DNA of 64,000 nucleotides from Gulosibacter sp. 10 (GTDB taxonomy: Bacteria; Actinomycetota; Actinomycetes; Actinomycetales; Microbacteriaceae): NCBI RefSeq assembly GCF_900163695.1, contig NZ_FUIC01000030.1, forward strand, positions 19,112-83,111. The letters are read 5' to 3'. Below the pieces are notes generated by a model, which had not been told where the DNA came from, ran no database searches, and worked only from the letters and a program-made list of their open reading frames with translations. The stretch's first letter is position 1, and the number at the start of each line of letters is the position of its first letter. A program made the translations under genes and the position numbers. Of the stretch, positions 46,147 to 55,195 are shown in pieces.

Positions 46147-48057
46147 ATGCCACATCTACGCTCTCGAACAGTCACCCACGGCCGCAACATGGCGGGGGCC
46201 CGCGCCCTCATGCGCGCCTCCGGCGTTGAAGCGCTCGACATCGGGGTCAAGCCGATCATCGCCGTCGCGAACTCCTTCACCGAGTTCGTCCCCGGCCACA
46301 CGCACCTGCAGCCGGTGGGCCGCATCGTCTCGAAGGCCATCAAGGAGGCGGGCGGCATCCCGCGCGAGTTCAACACGATCGCCGTGGACGACGGCATCGC
46401 GATGGGCCACGGCGGCATGCTCTACTCGCTGCCCTCGCGCGACCTCATCGCCGACTCGGTCGAGTACATGGCGAACGCGCACTGCGCCGACGCGCTCGTG
46501 TGCATCTCGAACTGCGACAAGATCACCCCGGGCATGCTGCTCGCGGCGCTGCGCCTGAACATCCCCACGGTCTTCGTCTCGGGCGGGCCGATGGAGTCGG
46601 GCCGGGCCACGCTCGTGGACGGCACCGTGCGCACGCTCGACCTCGTCGACGCGATGTCCGAGGCCGTGAACGAGAGCGTCTCGGACGCCGACATGCTCCG
46701 CATCGAGGAGTCGGCCTGCCCCACCTGTGGCTCCTGCTCGGGCATGTTCACCGCGAACTCGATGAACTGCCTCACCGAGGCGATCGGCCTCTCGCTGCCG
46801 GGCAACGGCTCGGTGCTCGCGACGCACACCGCCCGGCGCGGGCTCTACGAGCGGGCGGGCGCCCTCTCGGTGGAGATCGCGAACCGGTACTACGACGGGG
46901 ACGACGCGTCGGTGCTGCCGCGGAACATCGCGACGCCCGAGGCCTTCGGCAACGCCATGGCGCTCGACATCGCGATGGGCGGCTCGACCAACACGATCCT
47001 CCACCTGCTCGCCGCCGCCTACGAGGCCGGCGTCGACTTCGGCCTCGACGAGATCGACGCGGTCTCGCGCCGCGTGCCCTGCCTCGCGAAGGTAGCGCCG
47101 AACCCGGCCGACGGCCGCATGTACTACATGGAGGACGTGCACCGCGCCGGCGGCATCCCCGCGCTGCTGGGCGAGCTGCGCCGCGCGGGCCTGCTCAACG
47201 AGGACGTGCACTCGGTGCACTCGCGCTCGCTGGCCGAGTGGCTCGACGAGTGGGATGTGCGCGGCGGTAACGCGAGCCGCGAGAGCCTGGACCTCTGGTA
47301 CGCGGCCCCGGGCGGCAAGCGCTCGGCGACGGCGTTCTCGCAGTCGGAGCGCTGGGCGGCGCTCGACGTGGACGCCGCGGGCGGCTGCATCCGCGACATC
47401 GAGCACGCCTACTCGAAGGACGGCGGCCTCGGCGTGCTGCGGGGCAACATCGCCCTCGACGGCGCCGTGGTGAAGACCGCCGGCGTCGACCCGTCCATCT
47501 GGGTGTTCTCGGGCCCCGCGGTGGTGTGCGAGTCGCAGGAGCAGGCGGTCGAGAAGATCCTCACGAAGCAGGTCTCGGAGGGCGACGTCGTCGTCATCCG
47601 CTACGAGGGTCCCAAGGGCGGGCCGGGCATGCAGGAGATGCTGTACCCGACCTCGTACCTCAAGGGCCTCGGGCTCGGCAAAGCGTGCGCGCTCATCACC
47701 GACGGCCGCTTCTCGGGCGGCACCTCGGGGCTCTCGATCGGTCACGTCTCGCCGGAGGCCGCGGCGGGGGGCACGATCGCGCTGGTCGAGGACGGCGACA
47801 TCGTGAGCATCGACATCCCGAACCGCAAGCTCGAGCTCGAGGTGTCCGAGGAGGAGCTGGCCGGCCGCCGCGCGGCGCTCGAGGCCTCGGGCGGGTACCG
47901 TCCCAAGGCCCGCGACCGCCAGGTCTCGCAGGCGCTGCGGGCGTACGCGACCTTCGCGCTCTCGGCCGACAAGGGCGCGGCGCGCCACGTCCCGGAGGAG
48001 GGGCTGCCCGCAGCCGTCGAGGGTGCGGCGGCGCCGGCCGAGACCGTCGCCCGCTAG
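46147..48057 (+). CDS. ilvD: Dihydroxy-acid dehydratase
   Basis: 636 residues, E. coli-type length. It dehydrates dihydroxy acids to the keto-acid precursors of valine and isoleucine. Iron-sulfur ligand motifs are intact: [11 protein letters not shown] and [19 protein letters not shown]; the substrate region [14 protein letters not shown] and the C-terminal [22 protein letters not shown] are typical. It has a short Ala/Glu-rich tail extension. Single gene, divergent from the MmyB-like regulator. Other ilv genes of this pathway (ilvB, N, C) are not in the window. Confidence 0.97.
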   Translation: MPHLRSRTVTHGRNMAGARALMRASGVEALDIGVKPIIAVANSFTEFVPGHTHLQPVGRIVSKAIKEAGGIPREFNTIAVDDGIAMGHGGMLYSLPSRDLIADSVEYMANAHCADALVCISNCDKITPGMLLAALRLNIPTVFVSGGPMESGRATLVDGTVRTLDLVDAMSEAVNESVSDADMLRIEESACPTCGSCSGMFTANSMNCLTEAIGLSLPGNGSVLATHTARRGLYERAGALSVEIANRYYDGDDASVLPRNIATPEAFGNAMALDIAMGGSTNTILHLLAAAYEAGVDFGLDEIDAVSRRVPCLAKVAPNPADGRMYYMEDVHRAGGIPALLGELRRAGLLNEDVHSVHSRSLAEWLDEWDVRGGNASRESLDLWYAAPGGKRSATAFSQSERWAALDVDAAGGCIRDIEHAYSKDGGLGVLRGNIALDGAVVKTAGVDPSIWVFSGPAVVCESQEQAVEKILTKQVSEGDVVVIRYEGPKGGPGMQEMLYPTSYLKGLGLGKACALITDGRFSGGTSGLSIGHVSPEAAAGGTIALVEDGDIVSIDIPNRKLELEVSEEELAGRRAALEASGGYRPKARDRQVSQALRAYATFALSADKGAARHVPEEGLPAAVEGAAAPAETVAR

Positions 48058-48061
48058 GGGG

Positions 48062-48526
48062 CTACGGGGCCGATATGCCGCGCTGCGCCCACTCGACGAC
48101 CTCCGGGTGCGCCGCCAGGGCCGCCGTCATGATCACCACGCTGATGATGACGGCGGTCACCGCGCCCACCACCGCGCACCAGGCGGCGAACTTCCGCTTG
48201 CGCCAGCGCAGCAGCGCGATGTACAGCCAGACCGCGTAGTTGAGGGGATGGAGCACGAGCCCGATCACCCCGATGCCCGCGAGGCTCTCGGGGCGCACGT
48301 AGTCGCCGAGGCCGTAGGTCTGGAAGGCGAGCACGCCCTGCTCCGCGAGCCCGGACTCCGTCACCGAGGCCATGTGCACGACGGTGGCCGCGACGCCGAC
48401 GACGAACAGCATGATGCCGATCATCCGGTCGCCGCGGAACCGGATCCTGCGCACCTCTTCGGGGTCGAGTACGGGACCGGGCCCCGGAGCATCGCCCCGG
48501 GGCCCGGAAGGGGTTCGATCCGCCAC
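48062..48526 (-). CDS. DUF6264-like small membrane protein
   Basis: 154 residues from the GTG at 48526, whose first base is the last base of the fba stop codon. After a Pro/Gly-rich cytoplasmic N-terminus, four membrane helices are visible (MIGIMLFVVGVAATVVHMAS; a helix at about 75-95; LNYAVWLYIALLRW; VVGAVTAVIISVVIMTAAL). Assignment to DUF6264, a family known from Microbacteriaceae, is by general resemblance. No function known. Its first codons contain a strong inverted repeat that could act as a terminator of fba. Confidence 0.75.
   Translation of the reverse strand: MADRTPSGPRGDAPGPGPVLDPEEVRRIRFRGDRMIGIMLFVVGVAATVVHMASVTESGLAEQGVLAFQTYGLGDYVRPESLAGIGVIGLVLHPLNYAVWLYIALLRWRKRKFAAWCAVVGAVTAVIISVVIMTAALAAHPEVVEWAQRGISAP
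48477..48507 (-). terminator. Strong hairpin behind fba, inside the DUF6264-like coding start
   Basis: CCGGGCCCCGG and its complement form an 11-bp stem around a nine-base loop. On the minus strand it begins 18 bases after the fba stop. It lies within codons of the downstream gene, so it could reduce read-through from fba into that gene. There is no T-tract. Confidence 0.4.
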
Positions 48527-49554
48527 TAGATCGACTGCGAGTTGCCGTGCGAGCCCAGCTGCTGCGTGGCCTCGACGACGCGAGCGGCCATGGCTGTCTC
48601 GGCCTTCTTGCCCCAGGAGCGCGGATCGTAGACCTTCTTGTTGCCGACCTCCCCGTCGATCTTGAGGAAGCCGTCGTAGTTCTTGAGCACCGAGTCGGCC
48701 ACGGAGCGCGAGTAGGCGTACTGCGTGTCGGTGTCGATGTTCATCTTGATGACGCCGTTCTTGACCGCGGTGGCGATCTCCTCCTCGGTGGAGCCCGAGC
48801 CGCCGTGGAAGACGAGGTCGAGGGGCTTGGGGCCCGTGCCGTACTTCTCGGCGAGACCCGCCTGGATGTCGGCGAGGATCTCGGGGCGGAGCTTGACGTT
48901 GCCGGGCTTGTAGACGCCGTGCACGTTGCCGAAGGTGAGCGCCGCCATGTAGCGGCCCTGCTCGCCGAGGCCGAGCGCCTCGACGGTGGCGATCGCGTCG
49001 TCCAGGTCGGTGTAGAGTTTGTCGTTCATGTCGCCGACGACGCCGTCCTCCTCGCCGCCGACCACGCCGATCTCGACCTCGAGGATCTGGTTGTTGGCCT
49101 TGATGCGGGGCAGGAGCTCCTTCGCGATCTCGAGGTTCTCGTCGAGCGGCACGGCCGAGCCGTCCCACATGTGCGACTGGAAGATCGGCTCGCCGCCGGC
49201 CTTGACGGCCTCCTCCGACGCCTCGATGAGGGGGAGCACGAAGTCGTCGAGGGCGTTCTTCGGGCAGTGGTCGGTGTGCAGCGCCACCGTGATGGGGTAG
49301 TTCTTCGCGACTTCGTGCACGAACGCCGCCATGGCGAGGGCGCCGGATGCGCGCGCCTTGCGGGTCTGGCCGGCGAAGTAGTCGGCGCCGCCGGTGGTCA
49401 CCTGGATGATCCCGTCCGAGCCGGCCTCGGTGAGGCCCTGGAGCACGGCGTTGACGGTCTGGGAGCTGGAGACGTTGAAGGCCGGGTACGCGAACTGGTT
49501 CTGCTTCGCGCGGTCGAGCATCTCCGCGTACTGATCGGGTGTTGCGATGGGCAT
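48526..49554 (-). CDS. fba: Fructose-bisphosphate aldolase, class II
   Basis: 342 residues, ATG at 49554 preceded by AAGGAG. Zinc-dependent class II signatures: ALHTDHCPKNALDDF with two metal-binding His, LEVEIGVVGGEEDG, TFGNVHGVYKPGNVKL, and VFHGGSGSTEEEI with the last metal His. It cleaves fructose 1,6-bisphosphate in glycolysis and forms it in gluconeogenesis. It is divergent from glpX, the enzyme that removes the C1 phosphate from the same sugar, with a 117-base gap between the two starts. Confidence 0.97.
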   Translation of the reverse strand: MPIATPDQYAEMLDRAKQNQFAYPAFNVSSSQTVNAVLQGLTEAGSDGIIQVTTGGADYFAGQTRKARASGALAMAAFVHEVAKNYPITVALHTDHCPKNALDDFVLPLIEASEEAVKAGGEPIFQSHMWDGSAVPLDENLEIAKELLPRIKANNQILEVEIGVVGGEEDGVVGDMNDKLYTDLDDAIATVEALGLGEQGRYMAALTFGNVHGVYKPGNVKLRPEILADIQAGLAEKYGTGPKPLDLVFHGGSGSTEEEIATAVKNGVIKMNIDTDTQYAYSRSVADSVLKNYDGFLKIDGEVGNKKVYDPRSWGKKAETAMAARVVEATQQLGSHGNSQSI

Positions 49555-49671
49555 AGGGGGCCACTCCTTATGTTTCGGACGACATGTGCAGTCTAGCGAT
49601 GGACGTTCACCGATTCTCGAGTCCACTGGCTACGCTGGGTGCGGAGAACAACTTCGTCGAAAGGGTTGACC

Positions 49672-50688
49672 GTGACCGAAGCCAAGGATGCAGGTTCGCG
49701 CAATGAAGCGGAACTGATCAAGCACCCCGACAGGAACCTCGCGATGGAGTTGGTGCGAGCCACCGAGGCGGCCGCGATCCGCGCCGTGCCGTGGATCGGC
49801 CGGGGCGACAAGAACGCCGCCGACGGCGCCGCGGTGGACGCGATGCGCAAGTTCCTCTCGACCGTCGAGTTCCAGGGCGAGGTGGTCATCGGCGAGGGCG
49901 AGAAGGACGAGGCGCCCATGCTCTTCAACGGCGAGATCGTCGGCAACGGCCGCGGGCCGCTGTGCGATATCGCCGTGGACCCCATCGACGGCACGAGCCT
50001 CACGGCGGCGGGGCGGCAGAACGCGCTCAGCGTCATCGCGGTGGCGGATCGCGGCACCATGTACAACCCCAAAGAGGTCTTCTACATGGAGAAGATCGTG
50101 GCGGGCCCCTCGGCCAAGGGCGTGCTCGACCTCGAGCGCCCGATCGGCGAGAACATCCGCGCGCTCGCGAAGGCGCTCGGCAAGACCGTCGAGGACATGA
50201 ACATCGCCGTCCTCGACCGGCCGCGCCATGACCGGCTCATCGCCGAGATCCGCGAATCGGGCGCGGGCACCGAGCTGCTGCTCGACGGCGACGTCGCGGG
50301 CGGCATCAACGCCGCGCTCGAGACGGGGCGGATCGACATGTGCGTGGGCATCGGCGGCACGCCGGAGGGCATTATCACGGCCTGCGCGATCAAGGGCCTC
50401 GACGGCGTGATGCAGACGCGCCTCCACCCGCGCAACGACGAGGAGCGGCAGAAGGCGATCGACGCCGGGCACGACCTCGGCCGCGTGCTCACCCAGGACG
50501 ATCTCGTGCGCACCGAGAACACGTTCTTCGTCTGCACGGGCGTCACCGACGGCGGGCTCGTGAAGGGCGTGGACCGGGAGCGCGACCGCATCACGACCGA
50601 CTCGGTCGTGCTCCGCGCGCGCTCCGGCACCTTCCGCCGCGTGACGGCGGAGCACCGCGCCGACAAGTGGCTGGGCGAGGGCGCGTAG
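49672..50688 (+). CDS. glpX: Fructose-1,6-bisphosphatase, class II
   Basis: 338 residues from the GTG at 49672, with AAAGGG upstream. GlpX-type motifs are present: ATEAAAIRAVPWIGRGDKNAADGAAVDAMR, VIGEGEKDEAPML, DIAVDPIDGTSL and GGTPEGIITACAIKGLDG. It is the gluconeogenic counterpart of phosphofructokinase. Its partner fba is encoded divergently. A near-perfect hairpin terminator follows 17 bases after the stop. Beyond this point the sequence changes abruptly to low GC. Confidence 0.97.
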   Translation: MTEAKDAGSRNEAELIKHPDRNLAMELVRATEAAAIRAVPWIGRGDKNAADGAAVDAMRKFLSTVEFQGEVVIGEGEKDEAPMLFNGEIVGNGRGPLCDIAVDPIDGTSLTAAGRQNALSVIAVADRGTMYNPKEVFYMEKIVAGPSAKGVLDLERPIGENIRALAKALGKTVEDMNIAVLDRPRHDRLIAEIRESGAGTELLLDGDVAGGINAALETGRIDMCVGIGGTPEGIITACAIKGLDGVMQTRLHPRNDEERQKAIDAGHDLGRVLTQDDLVRTENTFFVCTGVTDGGLVKGVDRERDRITTDSVVLRARSGTFRRVTAEHRADKWLGEGA

Positions 50689-50704
50689 CCAGAGAGACGA
50701 ACGC

Positions 50705-50745
50705 ATCAGTGGGTGCGAGACAGAATCCGTCTCGCACCCACTGAT
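50705..50745 (+). terminator. glpX terminator
   Basis: ATCAGTGGGTGCGAGAC and its exact complement form a 17-bp stem around AGAATCC, followed by ATTTATCTC. It ends glpX transcription and may also end the low-GC minus-strand genes on the other side. Confidence 0.85.
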
Positions 50746-50779
50746 ATTTATCTCTCGAAGTCGGTACTATTTGCGTGAG

Positions 50780-50914
50780 TCAGGGCTTATGAATATCTCT
50801 TCTTGCTTGATGTCTGTTCTTGCGAACCCTCTTTGAGATCATAATGACGACCATCACTATGACTAGTGCTGCCAGTAGTAGTGCTGATATCTGCAGAAGT
50901 GCAGCCCAGTTCAT
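50780..50914 (-). CDS. 44-residue single-pass membrane peptide in the low-GC insert
   Basis: I translated this by hand, since it is too short for usual ORF cut-offs. It starts MNWAALLQISALLLAALVIV, continues hydrophobic to about residue 27, and ends in a basic tail (KRVRKNRHQARRDIHKP). AGAGGA lies exactly six bases before the ATG, a textbook ribosome-binding site. It lies 13 bases after the secreted protein gene, so the two form an operon. The layout of secreted protein plus tiny cationic-tailed membrane protein recalls toxin-immunity or secreted factor-anchor pairs, but no family is recognised. Confidence 0.65.
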   Translation of the reverse strand: MNWAALLQISALLLAALVIVMVVIMISKRVRKNRHQARRDIHKP

Positions 50915-50927
50915 TACAGGTCCTCTT

Positions 50928-51635
50928 CTAGTTGTTCGTCGTGGTGATGACGGAACCGTTCAGATTTGCTTGCATCCAATTTGTCCACCCGAGCGGGAAT
51001 CCTTCGAAGGCGAATGCATAATCCGCAGAATATCGGACCTGGGTGGGGCTGAGCTGCTCAAGTCTGTGGTTAGTGAGAGAGCAACCGATGCAGTAATGGT
51101 GGTAGTTGTAAGTATTAGTGATTTTTGGGCTAGAGCCGGCAACATTTTCATAGTCCAAATGGAATCCCATTTGCAGGACTAGCCGGTTTACCGTCACGTT
51201 GCAGCCTGTCCAGTATCCACCATTTGCCGACCCGGCACTGGTGTAGGTGCATCCCCAGTCCAGGGGTGCGACTTCTCCTGCCTCCAGCTCATGAGCGGGG
51301 AGTTCGACTTCGGTGGCGATGATTGAGCCGTCGGGGTATGTCTCCAAGGTGATTTCATGCCCGTTATCAGTGTAGACAAGTGAGTCAATAGGCTCTTCTG
51401 TTCCCGCAAGCGAATCCCAAGGGACTCCCTCATCGAGTTTCTGGAATAGTAACTCCTGTGTCTCCTTGTCTACATTGTACTTTTCGAACTCTTGTTGCAG
51501 GAGTTCCTTCTCTGAGGGTGAGAATGCTTGCTCATTCGATGAAATTAATTCTGCGCCTGCTTCGAGAGGTGAAGCCGTGAGGGGGAGCAGGGCGAAGCTT
51601 GTTGCTGTCACTACAGTAAGAGCTGTTTTTATCAT
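50928..51635 (-). CDS. Secreted Cys-containing protein of unknown family, low GC
   Basis: 235 residues. A signal peptide (MIKTALTVVTATSFALLPLT, cut probably after Ala-Ser-Pro around residue 22) leads into an acidic, helical pro-region of about 80 residues (EFEKYNVDKETQELLFQKLDEG, then PWDSLAGTEEPIDS), then a beta-rich C-terminal domain with Cys in DWGCTY, YWTGCNV and YHHYCIGC. The four Cys could form two disulfides. GC content is far below that of the surroundings and codons such as ATA, AGA and TTA are used, so it is probably acquired. TAGATT at 51648-51653 is a possible -10, leaving almost no leader and no ribosome-binding site. Function unknown. Confidence 0.75.
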   Translation of the reverse strand: MIKTALTVVTATSFALLPLTASPLEAGAELISSNEQAFSPSEKELLQQEFEKYNVDKETQELLFQKLDEGVPWDSLAGTEEPIDSLVYTDNGHEITLETYPDGSIIATEVELPAHELEAGEVAPLDWGCTYTSAGSANGGYWTGCNVTVNRLVLQMGFHLDYENVAGSSPKITNTYNYHHYCIGCSLTNHRLEQLSPTQVRYSADYAFAFEGFPLGWTNWMQANLNGSVITTTNN

Positions 51636-52026
51636 TTTATGTACCCGAATCTAGTTTTGGTTCTCATCGTTGAGTGATATTTTGATTCGATATCAATTGA
51701 GTGGTTAGGGCGACTCAGGTTTTGCTGCTTCGAGCGCCGTAAGAGTGTAGAAAGAGTGGTTATCCGTGTTTCCTCCGATCGCAGAATTGTTACCACCGTA
51801 TGAATCTGCGCGGGGTCTGTCAATGGTGTCGCCGCATTGGTCAGTTCTCGTTACATTGCTGTAGCCTATTGCCGTGTGCATATCGGTTGCATCACGTTGG
51901 CTAAGGTGTATTGAGGAAATGAGACTGTTCTGTTACTTACCCTCTGCGATCGATCAATCGTCATCTCATAAGTCATCGCGGAGCGGGATAAAACCCGTGC
52001 CTTCAGGTCGAATGGCCGAGCGACTT
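51636..52026. other. Low-GC intergenic stretch without a supported gene
   Basis: 391 bases between rmuC and the secreted-protein gene. It holds the presumed promoter of that gene (TAGATT, 51648-51653, minus strand), the inverted repeat TTGAT/ATCAA near 51688-51702, direct TTGAGTG copies, and just after rmuC a small CGGG/CCCG hairpin (51985-51998) with internal T-run that may end rmuC transcription. Short reading frames here lack ribosome-binding sites and I do not call them. Confidence 0.5.
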
Positions 52027-53178
52027 TCAGTCCGCGGGCTCCGAGGTGAACTCGGGGGCGGTGAGCGGGCGCGGGGTCTTCTCGATCGGCTGCGGGCGGA
52101 CGTGGGGCTTCGCCGCGGCGTCGTACTCGCCGAGCTTGCGGGCGGTGGGGAAGACCCTCGTCTCGAAGGAGCCGACGAGGCTGTCGTAGGCCGTGACCGA
52201 GCCGTGGAGCTGCTTGCCGAGCTTGGCCAGGTGCCCGGCGGCCGTCCCGATCCTGCGGTAGAGGTCCGAGGACAGCGAGAGCACCTCGGCCACGGACTCG
52301 CTCACGCGCTCCTGCTGCCAGGCCGCCGCGACGGCGCGCAGGATCGCCCAGAGCGTCACCGGCGAGGCGAGCGCCACATCCCTGCCGAAGGCGTAGTCGA
52401 GCAGGCCCGGGTCCGCGGAGATCGCGGCGGAGAGGGCCGATTCGCTCGGCAGGTAGGCGACGACGAGCCGCGGCGAGCCCGGCACGGCGGCGGGGTAGTC
52501 GCGGGCGCGCAGCGCATCCACGTGGCCGCGCACGACCCGCGCGTGCTCGTGCAGCAGCGACCGGCGGCGCTGCTCCGTCTCCTCGTCGCCGGGGTGCGGG
52601 AGCCGCATCGCCTCGAGGTAGCGGTTCATCGGGGCCTTCGAGTCGATCACGAGGGCGTGCTCGCCCGGCAGGTGCACGACCGCGTCGGGGCGGGCGACGG
52701 CCTCGTCGTTCGCGAAGGAGCGCTGCAGGTCGAAGTCGACGTGCTCGAGCATCCCGGCCGATTCGAGCAGGTTGCGCAGCTGCGCCTCGCCCCACGAGCC
52801 CCGCTCGGTGTTCGAGCGCAGGGCGGCGGCGAGCTGCTCGGTCGAGGCGCGCAGCTCGACGTCCGCCTGCGCCTGCCGCCGCAGCTGCTCGGAGAGCCGC
52901 CCGCTCAGCTCGTTGCGCTCCTGCTCGAACTCCTGCACGGTGCGGCGCATCCGCTCGAGCTCGGCGCGCATGGGCGCGAGTTCGAGCAGGACGCGCTGCT
53001 CGTCGGAGCGCTGCTGCTGGCCCGATTCGAGCTGGGCCCGCAGCTCCTCGGCCCGCGCCTCCGCGCCGGATGCCTGCGCGGCCGCGGCCGCGAGCTTCGC
53101 GGCGAACAGTATGCGCGCGCCGAGCGCGCCGATGGCCAGACCGATGAGGAGGGCGAGCAGGATCCAGAGCATTTCCAT
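52027..53178 (-). CDS. rmuC: DNA recombination protein RmuC
   Basis: 383 residues. An N-terminal membrane helix (about residues 3-26) is followed by a long coiled coil rich in Glu/Arg (about 35-120), and then the RmuC nuclease-like domain: RGSWGEAQLRNLLESAGML, RPDAVVHLPGEHALVIDSKAPM, and VAYLPSESALSAAI. RmuC limits recombination of inverted repeats; the exact activity is unclear. No obvious partner. It lies 57 bases after the HEAT-like unknown gene on the same strand. Confidence 0.93.
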   Translation of the reverse strand: MEMLWILLALLIGLAIGALGARILFAAKLAAAAAQASGAEARAEELRAQLESGQQQRSDEQRVLLELAPMRAELERMRRTVQEFEQERNELSGRLSEQLRRQAQADVELRASTEQLAAALRSNTERGSWGEAQLRNLLESAGMLEHVDFDLQRSFANDEAVARPDAVVHLPGEHALVIDSKAPMNRYLEAMRLPHPGDEETEQRRRSLLHEHARVVRGHVDALRARDYPAAVPGSPRLVVAYLPSESALSAAISADPGLLDYAFGRDVALASPVTLWAILRAVAAAWQQERVSESVAEVLSLSSDLYRRIGTAAGHLAKLGKQLHGSVTAYDSLVGSFETRVFPTARKLGEYDAAAKPHVRPQPIEKTPRPLTAPEFTSEPAD

Positions 53179-53235
53179 GCGTGCAGACTGCCACGAGCCC
53201 CCGACACGGGGCGAACCGGGGCGCCCGGATCCCGT

Positions 53236-54438
53236 CTAGCGGCGGCCGAAGAGGCGGCCGAGGCCGCCGCGCTCGCGCTTCTGCGGCGCCGCGGGCACGG
53301 GCGCCGGCCCGGGGAGCTCCGCGTCCTCGAGCCACGCCGAGAACGCCGACCATTCGGGGGCGAGCTCCTCGCCGGTGGGGCGGCCGAGGGCGTCGGCGAT
53401 CGCCGTGGCGGCGGTCATCGGGTCCTCGTCCGCGCGGCGCTGCCTGGCGAGGGCGAGCAGCGTGTGCTTGCCGGGCATCTGCTCGAGGATGCCGTGCTCG
53501 ATCATCCCCTTGACGAGGGCGACCATGTGCTTCGTCATCTCCGGCGCGGAGCCCGAGAGCCGGCGCCGGCGATCGGCGAGGGTGCGCACGGCGGTGCCGG
53601 ACATCGGCACCCGCGCCTTCGCGATCTCGAGGAGCTTCGCATCCGCCGTGCCGCCAGCGGATTCGCCGAGGGCGAGGACGAGTGTCTCGGCGTCGCTGCC
53701 GGGGCCGTTCCAGGCCTCCTCGTCGCGGGTGGCCACCTCGATGACGCGGTCGGCGAACTCGGGCCGGCGGGAGCGGGCGATCAGCTCGCAGGTCGCGTAC
53801 CAGGAGGCGGGCGGCTCGCCGGGCAGGGGGTCTGCCGTGGGCACCTCGTCGAGCGGCGGCTCCTCGCCCCAGTAGGCGAGCACGGTGCGCTGCACGTCCT
53901 GGCTGTCGGGCGTGGCGGAGGCGGCGGCCACGAGCAGGTCGTCGGCGACGCGCTCGGCCGGGCCCGGATCGTCGATGTCGACGACCTCCATGAGCACGCG
54001 GCGCAGCGGGAGGTAGACCTCGCCGTCGTCGTCGGGGAAGAGCGTGCGCGCGATCCGCGCCTCCTCGTGCGGCACCTCCTCGCCCATGCTCGCGTCGAGC
54101 CAGTCGCGGAGCGGGGCGAGCACCTTCGGGCCGAAGACCTCGCGGATGGCCTGCGAGGGCCCGGCCACGGCGAGGCGCCAGGAGAGCTCCTCGGGCAGCG
54201 TCTCGGGCCATTCCGAGGCGAGCTCCTGCAGCCCGCGGAGGTCGTCGAAGGCCTCGGCGAGGATGTAGGCGATGCCGGCGTGCGCGTCCCGGTCGTCCTG
54301 GTGCCGCAGCCGGTTCCAGCGGCCGAGCGCGGCGCGGTAGGCCTCGTCGCCGCCGTCGGTGACGATCGCGAGGTCGACGCCGACGGGGTCGATGCGGTCG
54401 GGGTTCTCGAGCAGTGCTTTCCAGCGGGGCGTTGGCAA
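53236..54438 (-). CDS. Unknown soluble helical protein
   Basis: 400 residues from a TTG at 54438 with AGGAG seven bases upstream. I do not recognise a named domain. The protein is helical throughout with repeat-like hydrophobic periodicity (for example RGLQELASEWPETLPEELSWRL, DSQDVQRTVLAYWGEE, LVLALGESAGGTADAKLLEIAKARVP), possibly HEAT-like. The C-terminus carries a Pro/Ala linker and a basic end GLGRLFGRR, which may bind membrane or nucleic acid. It lies between an exonuclease gene (33 bases upstream) and rmuC, so a link with DNA repair is conceivable but not shown. Confidence 0.75.
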   Translation of the reverse strand: MPTPRWKALLENPDRIDPVGVDLAIVTDGGDEAYRAALGRWNRLRHQDDRDAHAGIAYILAEAFDDLRGLQELASEWPETLPEELSWRLAVAGPSQAIREVFGPKVLAPLRDWLDASMGEEVPHEEARIARTLFPDDDGEVYLPLRRVLMEVVDIDDPGPAERVADDLLVAAASATPDSQDVQRTVLAYWGEEPPLDEVPTADPLPGEPPASWYATCELIARSRRPEFADRVIEVATRDEEAWNGPGSDAETLVLALGESAGGTADAKLLEIAKARVPMSGTAVRTLADRRRRLSGSAPEMTKHMVALVKGMIEHGILEQMPGKHTLLALARQRRADEDPMTAATAIADALGRPTGEELAPEWSAFSAWLEDAELPGPAPVPAAPQKRERGGLGRLFGRR

Positions 54439-54471
54439 AACGGATCTCCTGGAGTCGTGTCGTGGGGGCGG

Positions 54472-55101
54472 TCAGAAGGTCGCGCCGGTGACGAGCCGTT
54501 CGAGCGCGGGCGGGTCGCCGGGGCGCAGGCTCTTGATGGTGACGCCGGTGTCCTCGCTCAGGGCGTCGATGCCGAGCGGGCCGCCGGTCTCCTCGCCGCG
54601 GCGGAGCGCGACGTCGACGACGATGGCCGCGCAGGCCTCCGCATCCGCCAGCGCGTCGTGGTGCGCGGTGAGCTCGTAGCCGGCGGCGCGGGAGGCGTGG
54701 GGGAGCGCGTAGGAGGGGAGCCGGTAGCTGCGGCGGGCGAGGCGCAGCGAGCAGAAGTAGCGCAGCTGCGGCACGGGCAGGCGGACGGCCCTCGTGGCGG
54801 CCACGAGCACGCCCATGTCGAAGGGCGCGTTGTGGGCGACCAGCACGTCGTCCTGCACGAAGTCGAGGATGCGGGCGAGGGAGTCGGGCCATTGCGGGGC
54901 ATCCGCCACGGAGGCGGCGCTGATGCCGTGCAGGCGCACGTTGAAGGGCGCGAATTCGTCGTGACCGGCGGGCGGGCGGATGCGCCACTCCTCCGTCGCG
55001 GCGACCTCGCCGTCGCGCACGCGGATGAGTCCGACCGAGCACGCCGAGGCGGGCGACCGGTTGGCCGTTTCAAAGTCGATCGCGACGAAATCTACAGACA
55101 T
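54472..55101 (-). CDS. DEDDh-type 3'-5' exonuclease (DnaQ-like)
   Basis: 209 residues. The four acidic residues and His of the DEDDh exonuclease family are visible: AIDFETAN (first Asp and Glu), HNAPFDMGVL (second Asp), and HHDALADAEACA (His and last Asp). It resembles stand-alone proofreading-like exonucleases (DNA polymerase III epsilon family) of actinobacteria. The C-terminal 40 residues are not conserved. Transcribed toward rmuC, divergent from ychF by a 94-base gap. Confidence 0.93.
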   Translation of the reverse strand: MSVDFVAIDFETANRSPASACSVGLIRVRDGEVAATEEWRIRPPAGHDEFAPFNVRLHGISAASVADAPQWPDSLARILDFVQDDVLVAHNAPFDMGVLVAATRAVRLPVPQLRYFCSLRLARRSYRLPSYALPHASRAAGYELTAHHDALADAEACAAIVVDVALRRGEETGGPLGIDALSEDTGVTIKSLRPGDPPALERLVTGATF

Positions 55102-55181
55102 CGCCTCTTATGGTCGCACGGGATGCTCGGAGCGCTCGGGGCATGCGCGGTCCTTCGCGGGTGGGCGCGTCGGTGGACGAC

Positions 55182-55187
55182 TAGACT
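55182..55187 (+). promoter_or_regulatory. -10 box of ychF, leaderless arrangement
   Basis: TAGACT ends eight bases before the GTG at 55196, and no ribosome-binding site is present, so translation probably starts at or next to the 5' end of the mRNA. Confidence 0.5.
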
Positions 55188-55195
55188 CGTCTCCC

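Noticed and set aside
50820..51182. A 120-residue plus-strand frame in the low-GC insert
   Set aside because: It is antisense to both the 44-residue peptide and the secreted protein, has no ribosome-binding site and looks non-coding after the first 30 residues.
51632..51823. A 63-residue minus-strand frame upstream of the secreted-protein gene
   Set aside because: No ribosome-binding site, and it overlaps the presumed promoter and start of that gene.
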